64,000 nt of DNA from Bretschneidera sinensis (Eukaryota > Streptophyta > Magnoliopsida > Brassicales > Akaniaceae): assembly GCA_023935145.1 (NCBI GenBank), contig CM043702.1, positions 102,023,088 to 102,087,087 on the forward strand, written 5' to 3'. The notes under the pieces were generated by a model. The model was not told where the DNA came from. It was given only the letters and a program-made list of their open reading frames with translations, and did not search any database. Below, piece after piece: positions 9,973 through 20,284 of the stretch. Made by a program: the position numbers and the translations under genes. The first letter of the stretch is position 1; the number at the start of each line of letters is the position of its first letter.

Positions 9973-11293
9973 TGATGAATGCTAAATATTACATGTTTTA
10001 GCCCCTTAGTTTACATTTGTTGAGTTCTTAATTATGTTATTTCGTGCTATTTTATCTATTTTCTGTATTTTCTATGTTTTTATAGGTTTTGGAATAAAAT
10101 GAAGCAATGTGGAAACTTCAAGGCTTAAATAGAAAAAGCTAAGGATGCCTAGTGCGATCGATTGCACCTGCGATCGATCGCACCTGCAATCGTGTGCACA
10201 CGGCATGAGATTAGTCGCACCTATGCTCAAGCGCACCAGACTTGCGATCGATCACAAGTGACTCACACATCCCACATTGGAAAGGAAACATTTGATGCTG
10301 CATATATATTACAGCGCACGATGATGCGCTCGAGTGCAACAGGGCTACGATCGATCGTAGTTGACTCGCACATCCCACATCGGATAAGAAGCACTTACAG
10401 CGCACCTGACGCATTGCATCGCAACATGCTGTGATCGATCGCACCAGACTTGCGATCGATCGCAAAGAGGCAGTATCCCACATCGAATTTACAGCTCATT
10501 GTACTCCGAGAATTCCCTTATATAAACACTATCCCACCTCATTATTCAATGTGCAGTCATCTCCTAAAGGCTTTTGCCACCACCGAGGGAAGTGCTACCC
10601 AACAGCGTGTGGAATTTCTCCCAATGTACAGTCAGTTTTAATTCTTTTCAAGTTTTTAATGCTTAGCACTTTTTATTGTGAAATTTAGTTTCATGATGAT
10701 GGGTGGCTAAAATCTTCAGCTAAGGTTGAAGATGAAGCCTCGCCATTGTTTAGCATTATATTTTTAGATATGTTTATACAATTCTGATATGTTTAGTTTA
10801 AATGTTCTATTTCAATTGTTTGAGAAATTCTTACGATTGATAGTTTTTAATTGTTCTGTTGGATATTCTGCGTGTTTCATCCGATGGATACATCGAATTC
10901 TTTTCAATTAAATTGGATTTCCTTTGTGATTTGTTAAAAGCGAATATATTGGATGTTTTTGGTTTAATTGGGATATTCGTTGTTTTTTGTTGGATTCATG
11001 GAATGTTAGATAGATTATTTTTTATATAGAACATGAAGATATATGCTTTACTTTGGTTGGGTGGATTCTAAAACCTTAGTGTTTTCATCATTAGTTATTA
11101 AATCAATTTTGTTAGTTTAGTTTATATTTATTTTGCAAAAATATAATTCACAATTCGGAACTAGGTTAAAATAAGGTTAGTTTAGATAAAAAGCTATTTT
11201 CACAACGCATTCCCTGTGGATTCGACCTCGCACTTGCACAACACTATATTGCAAATGATTCATGCACTTGTGAGTAATTTAAAACTCACAACA
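9973..11293 (+). repeat. B 3' LTR
   Basis: A 1321-bp partner of 1729-3047, bounded by TG and CA. Relative to the 5' LTR it carries extra palindromic units at 10153-10205, including a perfect TGCGATCGATCGCA at 10169-10182, and lacks the 28-bp hairpin segment. Further perfect palindromes are CTACGATCGATCGTAG at 10346-10361 and TTGCGATCGATCGCAA at 10450-10465. The TATA box is at about 10520-10527. Confidence 0.95.
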
Positions 11294-11433
11294 CCGTTCT
11301 TGAATCACCCTCTAGAACACGATTAGATCTTGGTCTTTATACCGTTCTTGAATCACCCAAGAAGTTGATCTTTGATTCTTGGAGTCTTGGCTCCGTCACC
11401 TTCTTGTTCTTGCTCCGATACCCAGCTGTGCAA
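11294..11433 (-). other. A leader (resumed) with diverged repeats
   Basis: The untranslated leader of A between primer site and gag, interrupted by B. It contains two copies of the motif that reads ACCGTTCTTGAATCACCC on the plus strand (11293-11310 and 11341-11358). These match the ~47-bp leader repeats seen in four copies in D. Confidence 0.75.
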
Positions 11434-11445
11434 GCTCTAATACCA
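11434..11445 (-). other. A primer-binding site (initiator-Met type)
   Basis: On the minus strand TGGTATTAGAGC, one change from TGGTATCAGAGC, the complement of tRNA-iMet. It directly follows the LTR end at 11447. Confidence 0.85.
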
Positions 11446-11446
11446 C

Positions 11447-12466
11447 TATTGGAAATCACCTTGACAAGATGCCCAGGTGGTGATCTTCCAAACACCCAAG
11501 TCTAGAATGACTTGTAGAAAGAAATACAGCAATCGAAAGCAAGAAAGAAAAGAAGACAAGCGATTTGTTATCGAGGTTTGGCAATAGCCTATGTCCTTGT
11601 GAGTTCCTCTTAAATCTCTGCACTAAATCAGTGGTTCTTTACAATTATAGCAACCTTCTTCAAGAAACCTCAAGTTCTTGAAGAAACCCAGAAGAGAAGA
11701 AAGGAAGAAGATAAGAACTAACAATGCTCTCTATCTAATTTAGACTCTTCTCTCTTTACAACCAGCCTCACTACAATGAGTCCCTCTTGTGTTTGTGTCT
11801 TTGCACTCTTACACAATTCTCTCTTATATTGTGTTTTTTCACTCTTTACAATCGATCTTAAACAATGTCACAATGTAATTCATGATGAGAATGAAGCTAG
11901 GTGACCCTTTATATAGTGCACCAACTTCTTGTCCATTTTTTACAGTCAATCCTCATCCTTAGATCTTGATAACCACTTAACCATGGCCCTCCATCAATCT
12001 TAAGTGGTACTGTGTGTTTTAACCTTGCATCCACACACCTAAGAGGAGGTTCAAGCAAGCTGTCCAAGTGTGCTTCAGTTTGCCTAGCGCCTAGGCGCTG
12101 AATAGGGAGCGGTGCGGCGCTGGGCAGAGTCCCTTTGCACACTTTCTGGGTAGTGCGGCGCTGGTGCAGGAGTGGTGCGCCGCTGGCCTTCTTCCAGCAC
12201 CTCTCTTACTGGGCAGCATAGCACTGGTGAGGGAGTGGCACGGCGCACACTGATGCTGCCCTTCACACAGCAGTGCGCACACCTTTTCCAGATTGTGAGC
12301 TGAAGCGCACACACTAGTGTGCCTACCTTTACCTTGCTCCAAAGTGATGCACACACTTGTGTGCAGTCCTTTAACTTGTTGTATTTTAATTTTCCAACCT
12401 TGGTTTAGACTTTAACCATCTTTGAACCATGTTTAGACATGTTTAAACCTTAGACAAGTACCAACA
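11447..12466 (-). repeat. A 5' LTR
   Basis: A 1020-bp Copia LTR on the minus strand starting TGTTGGTACTTGTCTAAGG at 12466; its end is mutated to TA. A TATA box (CTATATAAAG on the minus strand) is at 11907-11916. The 5' half is rich in palindromes: AGCGCCTAGGCGCT at 12086-12099, and TGCACACA/TGTGTGCA-type pairs near 12310-12365. It is homologous to both LTRs of G and D, and its first 200 or so bases are homologous to the module inside the LTRs of F. Confidence 0.92.
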
Positions 12467-15025
12467 AAAGCAAATTGAATGTTACTTTGATGAAATGATT
12501 ATGTTTGGAGGAGTATTAGAAGACATTATTCTAGCAACATCTTCTTTTGTATAGGTAGTCAAGGATGACATTCTTTCTTAGGGCTATGTTTCTTTAGTAG
12601 GTAAAAGTTTGGATGAAGTTAAAGTTTTGACATTTTATTTGTGGTTGTTTTGAGAAATGTTTTTCAGATCATGTTGGGATTGTAATTAATTAATTTCATT
12701 TTATCATTTTTTATGTGACTTGATATATTTTAAGAATGAACTATCATGATCTAGTGATTTTAACTTAGTTTTCCATCGAGTTCGAAAGGGTAACCTTATA
12801 GAATCGGGTCATGATAATGAACTATCACTATCCTTTGTTTTGATTGAAATGATTTTGAGAAAATGTTTTGAAGAAGTGTTTTGGAGGAATGTTTTGAATA
12901 AAGGTTTTGAATTCTCATCTTGGATAAACATTTTGAGTAATCTTTTGAAATGTTAATTGAAAGTTTTCTTTTGCATTGTAGAACCCTTAAGGATGCCAAT
13001 TAGAGTTGTGGTCTGAATAGTAGTTGTTGTCATTGAGCTATCAAGATGTAATTTTTGTGTAACATCGTGTCTAAATATTGATTTTTATTTAAGAAATGCA
13101 TTTTAAGTTTTCTACCTTGTGGTATTTTCAGTGATTATGGCAAGATTTTCTGGTCTATATGACTTGGGTTAGTCCCATCTTTGTGATACTCTATGGGACA
13201 ATTAGATCTTTATATATGCTTGATTCTATGAGGTATTAACATTTGAATGGAGTATGAGTTCATTGGTTTTGAAGAGGTTGGTAACTGAGTTCATGGTATA
13301 GTTTATGATTTTATTTCATTTTATTCCATCCTTAAATTCATCATGAGTGAGATAAGACATATCAATTGTGGGAATTTAAATTCGTAATACTTCGATTTGA
13401 GTGCAGTTAAATCTTTTAATTGTTGTTGTTATATCTCGAGACAAAAGAAATTATTAGGGTCTCTTGAATGGGAAGTGCAAATGATGCATGGTGCTATTAA
13501 ATTATAATTAGTGAACGATTAAAACACTTGAGATTATTCGATAATTAGATTGACATAAGGAGTTAAGAATGAGCATAACTATAAGGTGATAAAGACTATG
13601 ATGTTAGCATGTTATTACTAGGTGATCTATTACCTTGGAAAAAAGGAGGTTGTGTATTTAACTTAGAGAGTGGTTATGAATAATAATAAAGTTTTGAAGA
13701 TTGAAAAATTCACTTGATAAAAGAGTCAATTATTATAAACATTTGATAGTTATTACCATACATATTTATGAAGGGTTTTAATGTATGGGAAAAAGTATTT
13801 ATTGTCAAGGCAATATCAATTTAAAAGTTATGTATTAATAAATATTATCATATGATTGGGTGGATTGATATAGTAGAGTCAATATTACTAATTTGTAAGA
13901 AGGAATGAGCATAATTGATAAAGGAATTGTTAAATCTTTGGAAAGGAACATGAATATATTCAAATACTTGGTAGAATAGGGTGTAGAAGTGATATTTGAG
14001 TTGATTTTCTAATGGATTTTGGGCCTCTTAGTAAATGAGATTTTGTAAGTCAATTCTATTAATGATATATCTAAGATTTGACAATGGTAGTATCACACTA
14101 AAAAGTGAGTAAACAATTATGTTGATAGGCATATGAGTAAAAATAGATGTTTTTTTTAACAAAAGAAAGGACATTTCACTTTAGGACTAGACAGAGTTAT
14201 TGGAAGCACTAAGGAATATTGAAAGATAATGAAGAGAAAAAACTTGGAGGTAAATTTATAAATTCTTGAGAACTTTTAAATAAAATATTATATATGAAAT
14301 AAGGAGTCTAAAGTTGAGAATAAATAAGGATGTTCAACTTGAGAGATTATAATTGATGGATGAGCTAAATCAATCTTGAGAATTTTAAGAATGGTCTTTG
14401 GTGTCATGAATATTGTTTTAGCATGGATATCTAGTGCATGCTTATTGGGGATTATATATGGTGATTAGTCGAGTATATGTAATCTTAACAAGGGATTTTG
14501 GAGGTATTTGAATCAGGGATATAAAAAATAATATTATTGTTGATCTTTGATGGACTTCAATATAGGTATGTTTATAAATGAAAGTTAAAATTTATTTAGC
14601 ATTGGGTATAGGATCGATTGATTATATTTAATTTGTGGTTAGTTAATAAAATAAATAAAAGTGTGAAATTTCATGAGTTTAGGCTATAATACCCATTTTT
14701 AGATTGAAGTGACTTGGTTTTTCTTGGTATTGGTGGTAAGTTATCAAAATTGGAGTCATGGTATAAATTTAATTATAAGCTTTAGATTAACTAGAAACTT
14801 ATACTTCTTTGAGGATCATGAAGGAATAATTTGAATCCATACTTTGAGGTAAACTAATGGCAATTAAGAATTTATGAAACCAATTATCTATTAGGTTCAT
14901 GGTTATGAAATTGGTAAAAGTAAAGTGAGAGTATTGGATTAGAAATGTTTATATGTTAGAAAGTTATTAAACGAGAATGATTTATGGTTACAGTGATGAA
15001 CTCTCAGTTATAAAATCTTTAAACT
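12467..15025. other. Gene-free old sequence between A and X
   Basis: About 2.56 kb of AT-rich DNA with no long open frame and no recognised protein motif on either strand. Phrases such as GAATCGGGTCATGATAA near 12802 recall ends of decayed plant LTRs, but I cannot assign a family. It is the right flank of A and the left flank of X. Confidence 0.6.
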
Positions 15026-16254
15026 TATTGATGCCAAAAAGATGGTGAAGGGTAGCCTTGTCTTCTTTACCTTCAAAGAGGTGGAAGCAGTATTTGATAT
15101 ATATGGACTTACAGGAGATGAGAGAGCTTTGAGATGACCTTGTTCCTATGATCATGTTCAGTCAGCACACATACACCTGCAAGGGAAGCTACCCGAAGCA
15201 TGGTGCTCAGGAGAGGACCCTCCAATGATTAAGTACGTAAGGGTACTGAAATAATGTAAGGAAATGGTTTAGAATGATACTGAGGTGTGAGAGTAAAAAA
15301 AGGGGAGAGAACCAATGTACTCCCTTGGATATTTACTCTTTGTGTCTAGTATTTTTCTTGGGTCTCCTCTTTTTTTTTTTTATCTTTGTCTTCTCTATTC
15401 TAAGGACTAGAGCCTCTTTATATAGGCATTGAAGATCATTTTTCTGGAGTTTTGACGTGTGTTATAGCAAGGGCGTGACTCCCTAAGCCTCGATCCTTGT
15501 ACAAAGTGACCTCTGCGTGCGAATTCTTATATTAAGGATGGAATCCTCAGGCTTTAGGGTGGTGAAGTCATCATCACAGTTAGAGTAGGCTTTGTCCTTA
15601 TTGTAGGTACTGCTCTTTTTCGCCTGTTACCCATGCATCCGGCTCATTACCCAAGGCCACTCCTCTTAAAAAAAATGAAGGATATGGTGAGGGTGGGGAT
15701 TACAATAAGTAGTTATATGGAAAAAAGTGAAACCTACCAAGTCTAATATAAGATATTTATAAGTAGGAAGGAGACTCCATTGATGGGTGTGCTTTTAATG
15801 TATTACAAAAGTGATTGTTGTCATCCAAAAACAAAGCAAGAATGACAAGTAAGAAGTTGCCATTTGACCTTAAAGATGGTCAAATCCCTTGTCATTGGTC
15901 CGTGTGAGAGATTCTGATGCTCAGGAGATTTGGGTACAAGAGAGTGAGGAATTAAAGCTCCTTCTCTTGTCTAGACCAGGGTCTAACCCTTTGTGTTTCA
16001 AGGAAAATTATTCAAAACTTTAATGCAACTATTATTACCATACACTAATAATAAAGCCAACCACACATTTTGCAATTTGTAATCACACAAAATGATAACA
16101 AAACATTGCAATTAAAATGACATGGTAAAAGCAAATACTTAAAAGTAAATACATAAAGGAAATGGTGTAGTAATAGTAAGTACATAAATATAAATACTTA
16201 AAGGAAATGGCACTTTAAACAAGGTGGATTAAACTAGAGATTAAACTAAAATGT

Positions 16255-16515
16255 TTGGCATGCATGTGGATGTGTGTGGGTGCGTGCACATGTGTGCGGT
16301 GTGTAGATGTGTGTAAGTGTGTGAAAGAGTGTGCACCTATAAATATGAGTGTGTGTGGATGCGTGACAAGTGCATGTGGATGTTTGCACATGTATAGGTG
16401 CATGCCAAGTGTTTGCATGTGTGTGCATGTGAGTGTGGTTGTGTACGGGTGCGTGCGAATGCATGCATGTATGTGCGTGTGCATGCAAGTCCATGCATAT
16501 GTTTACGGGTTTGGA
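16255..16515. repeat. Degenerate (TG/CA)n microsatellite in Y
   Basis: About 260 bp of TG-rich repeat interrupted by GC and AT steps (TGTGTGGGTGCGTGCACATG type). The open frames over it are Cys/Val-rich on one strand and His/Thr-rich on the other, as expected from a simple repeat rather than a gene. Confidence 0.85.
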
Positions 16516-17384
16516 GTGAAGTGGACCAAGAGGGAGTCCTAATTCATATAATCTTAGAAGACTTAAAAAAAAAACAGCTTTACAGAGAGTATCTAACTTA
16601 GAAAGCATGAAATGAACAACTTAAATAAACTAAGCTAAGAAAATGAATATTAAAACTACCATAGATTGATTGCATATTTTAAAACTATTCACAAGCTAAG
16701 AAAGAATAACATGCATCTAGTGAGGGAAAAGTAAATACTAAGATTGTAAAGGAACTAGATAAAAAGTGAACATTTAAGGCTAAAATGAATTCAAGCAAGT
16801 AAAAATTAAACTAAACTATCTAATCTATTTTCAAGGGGGTTTGAATATGTAAATCATGCTAGCAATTTATTTCACAAACAAAAATAGGATTAACCAAATT
16901 TTGGCTAAGGAGAGTTTTCATGTGCGGGGATCATCCTCGAAGATCTGTGCGTTCATATGGACCTGATAAGTTAGGAGGATGAACTTGATTAAGGATTAGA
17001 AGGCTAATTTACCAGGGGTGGCTGAATTTCAAAAGAAGTACACACTCGTAATTTTTTTTTCTTTTTTTTCTCTCTTTTGTTTCTTTCTTTGCTCTATTCT
17101 TTCTTGTTTATATTCTCTCTTTTAATTGCTACACATCTCTCTTTTTTATGCTTCTCAAAATTCTAAAGTCTCTCTCATAAAGTTTCTCCTCTTCTTCTCT
17201 TTTTTCACCTTTTCTTTCTTTACGTTAAGTGGGGGTATTTATAGGAGAAGATGGACTGTCTAAATGGATAAAAAGGAAAAAAATAACTGAGGAGAGAGGG
17301 CATTGCTGGCCATGTGATGAAGGAGAGAGAAGGGTGTAGTTTTTGAGGTGAAAAGGTGAAATCTAGGAATGGTAAGTGTGGTAA

Positions 17385-18250
17385 ACAAAGAAAGAAAAAA
17401 GGAGGAAGACTTTCTCTCTTTAGTGGTCAGCCATTGGGATGAGATAGGGGAATTTTTTAGGTGAAAACTAAAAGATAAAAGGTGGTTTTAACAAAACAAA
17501 AAGGAAGAGGAAGACTTCCTCTTTGGTGGTTCTTGAAAAATGTGGAAGCTTAAAGAGTTATGGTGGGTTTAACAAAGCGAAAATAGAAGAGAAAGACTTG
17601 TTCTTTTTCTTCATCACCTGGCTGGTCAAATGAGGAGGAGAAGGGCTGATTTTTTTATGTGGAACATGTGACTTTGATACATGTGAAAATGGTGAAAGCT
17701 CAAAAGGGAAATGTTCATTAACGAGGCAAATAGAGGGAAGAATATTTCTTCTTTTGCACACCCACATGACTAGTCAAAAAGGGGAAATAGGTGTATTTTT
17801 TAAGGACATTAACACACAAGAAAGTGTGGAAATTTAGAATGGAAATACCTAATTAACCAAGCAAAAGGGAAGAAGAAGACTTCTTCTTTTGGCACACAAA
17901 TGGCTAACCATTTCAGGAAGAAAACTGTAGTTTTTTAAATGAAACGATGTTGTTTTTTTTATAGAGAAATGTGTTGTTTTTTAAGTATGAAAGGTGGATT
18001 TTTGACACAAAGGAAAGGGTGGAAGCTTAAAAAAGTAATATCCAATTAACTTAGCAAAAAGGGAAGAAGAAAAACTTTTTTTTGGAACTCCTATGGCTGG
18101 TCACATGGGGAGAAAGTGCAGATTTTTAAGTGCAACATGTGACTTTGGTGTACGAAAAAGTGTGAAAACTAAAATGGGAAATGGTATATTAACAAGGCAA
18201 AAGAAAAGGGGAAATTTTTTCTCCTTTCTTCTTCAAAATGGCTGGCCAAT
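17385..18250. repeat. Degenerate tandem repeats in Y
   Basis: About seven copies of a segment centred on GAAGACTTCTTCTTT followed by TGGCTGGTCA, near 17400, 17505, 17587, 17732, 17866, 18060 and 18206. Spacing varies from about 80 to 195 bp. Between them recur GTGGAAGCTTAAA and TTAACAAGGCAAAA. Confidence 0.65.
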
Positions 18251-18353
18251 ATTTTGAAAAATAATTGGGTGTCTACACCTATGCTTCCTAGGGTAACTAG
18301 TTATTATGATGCTTCACGTGTCCAGATTTTTCTGGACTGAATAATTTTGATCA

Positions 18354-18378
18354 CATCATATGCCCTCCACTCCTTAGG
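18354..18378 (-). other. X polypurine tract
   Basis: On the minus strand AAGGAGTGGAGGGCA lies a few bases before the LTR start at 18353, the expected place for plus-strand priming. Confidence 0.55.
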
Positions 18379-18439
18379 AAAATTTGGAGAGATTCGTAAG
18401 GGAGTAGAAGTCTTTCTTGTTACTTTAGTGGGACCAAAA

Positions 18440-20010
18440 CCATAACTCTAGTTGGAAGTCTCTAGTCTGAGAGTAACTACATGGTTGAAGCTTTAATTCT
18501 ACTATGGTGGGAACTATGCGGCCACAGCCTTAGTTCTTCCTTGGTAGGAATTTTGTGCTTGATACCTTGTTTCCTGTTTAAATCGAGGTGGAATTATAGG
18601 TCTTCAGAAGTGCTTAGTTTCACGATAAGAGAAATGGTTGATTGTAGTAGGCTCCTGAAAATGAGTAATGTGACTGGAGTTGTAATTCCAATTAATTTGG
18701 GGTAGAACTATGTAGCTTTGGAAGCCTTAGCTCATGTCTGGTGAATGTTTTTCGATTGAAGTCACAATCCCTATCTGATTAGGGATTGTTAGACTGAAGT
18801 CATAATTCTTAGCTGGTTCGATGTGGGATTGTGTGGTTGTGGGCACTTTAATCCCAACTTCAATAGAAATTGTGTTGATTGAAGTATGAACTCTCGTTGG
18901 TTCGGGGTGGAATTGTGTGACTTCAGAAGCCATAATTCCACGTCGGTAGAAATTGAGCGACTAAAATCATAATTTTTGTTTGATAAGATTCATATAACTA
19001 AAACTGTACTCTTCGTTAGGCTTGTGTTACTGAAGTCTTAACTATTCTTATGATCGAGTGGAACTATAAGGCGTAGAAGACATAGTTCCTCTTCTAGAGG
19101 AATTGTATAGATGGGGAATTAATTCCACATTGGTGGTAATGTGAGTGAACCTTAATTCCTCTTCTACTCTAGTGAACCTCCTTATAGATGAACCCTTTGG
19201 TTTTCGGGGGCATAAGGTGTAGAAGTTGTAATTCAACTTCGACGGGAATTGTATAACTAGAGTCACAACTCCACTTTAGTAGGAATTGTGGGGTGCAAGC
19301 CTTAATTCGTTTTTTAATCTGGTTGGAATTGTGATGCGTGGAAGTCGTAGTTCCTCTTCTAGAGGAATTATATAGCTGATGCCTTAATTCACTTCGGTGG
19401 GAGTGTGACTAAAGCCTTAATTCCTTTTATGCTTGAGTGAAACTGTGAAGCGTAGAAGCCATAATTCTACTTTAGTGAGAATTGTATAGCTAAAGTAACA
19501 ACTCCATTTTAGTAGAAATTGTGGAGCACGAGCCTTAATTCCTTTTTGAATCTGATTGGAACTGTGACGCAAGAAAGCGTAGTTCCTTTCTTGGAGGAAT
19601 TGTATAGTTAGGGCCTTAATTACACTTTGGTGGAAGTGTGACTGAAGTCATAATTCCTTTTCTACTTGAGTGGGATTGTGAGGTGTGGAAGCCATAATTC
19701 TACTTTGGTGGGAATTGTATAGATGAAGTCACAACTCCACTTCAATAGAAATTGTGGGTCACAAGCCTTAATTCCTTTTTGTAGGGGATTATGAGACTGA
19801 ATTCGTAAATCTTATTGATCTGAGGTGGAACTTTATAGCTTCGGAAGCTGTAATTCCACGTCTGTAGGAGTTGTTAACTAAAGTCTTAACCCTTCTTCTG
19901 GATGGGAGTTATATGACTAGAGTCGCAATCCTTGATCCAGGGTGGAACTGTATGGCGTGAAGCCGTAAATCCACTTTAGGAGGAATTATTGACTATAGTC
20001 ATCTCATGCT
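18440..20010. repeat. X 3' UTR tandem array with alternating units
   Basis: About 1.5 kb of diverged tandem repeats. Two unit types of roughly 115-135 bp alternate. Type one carries TAGTTCCTCTTCTAGAGGAATTG (starts near 19072, 19340 and 19567). Type two carries a TTCTACTTTGGTGGGAATTG-like core and a second ACTCCACTTTAGTAGGAATTG-like core (starts near 19207, 19452 and 19682). Together they form a dimer of about 230-265 bp repeated three times, with older and more diverged units to the left. Position fits the 3' UTR of X, where Tat elements are known to make tandem repeats. Confidence 0.75.
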
Positions 20011-20284
20011 GTTGAGCCTAGATGGATTTAGGTGGTTGTGTGTCGCTTGAGTGAATGCTTTTAATTCTAGGCCTTATCTTGATGGGGCCCAATAGATTTG
20101 TATGGTCAAAGCTTTTAAACTCAGGTACGATGGGGAGGCATTTGGTTCTCCCGAGGTTCCCCTTGTGATCTGTCACATTAATGATGAGTGAATGGTTCAA
20201 CTACCAAAAGCTCTTTTTGTCATCACTTGATAGGGTGTATTTAAGAGACACCTTTCCTTCCATTCCTTTTTTCCCTTTATTTTC

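Larger units (their letters stand above)
1729..11293 (+). mobile_element. Element B: full-length Ty3/Gypsy (Athila-type) retrotransposon
   Basis: Complete plus-strand element: 5' LTR 1729-3047, tRNA-Asp-type primer site, gag, protease, RT, RNase H, integrase, long 3' UTR, purine tract and 3' LTR 9973-11293. Both LTRs start TG and end CA. The flanks are ccatt (1724-1728) and ccgtt (11294-11298), a 5-bp duplication with one difference. The target is the leader of Copia element A. There is no chromodomain after integrase. Gag-pol reads mainly in one frame from 3216 to 8688 with about ten stops and two frameshifts, so B is full length but not functional as read. The two LTRs also differ by several small indels. 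Confidence 0.95.
1..12466 (-). mobile_element. Element A: Ty1/Copia (Tork/Tnt1-like) retrotransposon, 5' part only
   Basis: Copia-type element on the minus strand. Its 5' LTR is at 11447-12466, followed leftward by an initiator-Met primer site, a leader, gag, protease and the start of integrase. The reading order leaves the window at position 1, so the rest of pol and the 3' LTR lie outside. Element B is inserted in the leader just before gag: A stops at 1728 and resumes at 11294. The same unbroken leader is seen in related element G near 56430-56520, which confirms the junction. Frameshifts and stops make A inactive as read. No target-site duplication can be tested because the left end is missing. 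Confidence 0.9.
15602..18277 (-). mobile_element. Element Y: probable solo LTR inside X's 3' LTR
   Basis: A 2676-bp segment absent from X's other LTR. It begins TGTAGGTACTG and ends GTGTCTACA, giving TG...CA ends and a TGTAG/CTACA terminal inverted repeat. It is flanked by cttat (15597-15601) and cctat (18278-18282), a 5-bp duplication with one transition. It holds no pol or gag motif, so a solo LTR is the simplest reading. On the minus strand it starts TGTAGACACCCAA, as I recall for large Ogre/Tat LTRs, so I place it on that strand with caution. A TG-rich microsatellite and a degenerate tandem array lie inside. Confidence 0.65.
15026..18353 (-). repeat. X 3' LTR (interrupted by Y)
   Basis: Homologous to 59891-60560. 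Its two pieces, 15026-15601 and 18278-18353, join at exactly the place where the other copy is uninterrupted. On the minus strand it starts TGATCAAAATTATTCAG at 18353 and ends at 15026 with TA in place of CA. Confidence 0.85.

Noticed and set aside
10162..10688. Short open frames in B's 3' LTR, also on the other strand
   Set aside because: They are shadows over the palindrome array; the matching 5' LTR frames differ and nothing suggests translation.
12467..15025. Possible host gene between A and X
   Set aside because: No open frame above about 70 codons, no splice-like exon series and no recognisable protein on either strand.
16215..16608. Cys-rich or His/Thr-rich open frames on both strands
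   Set aside because: They lie wholly on a TG/CA microsatellite and read as its translations; no start context, homology or codon pattern supports a gene.
18440..20010. CRISPR-like spaced repeats
   Set aside because: Units are long, diverged and contiguous, without constant repeats and unique spacers; the genome is plant.
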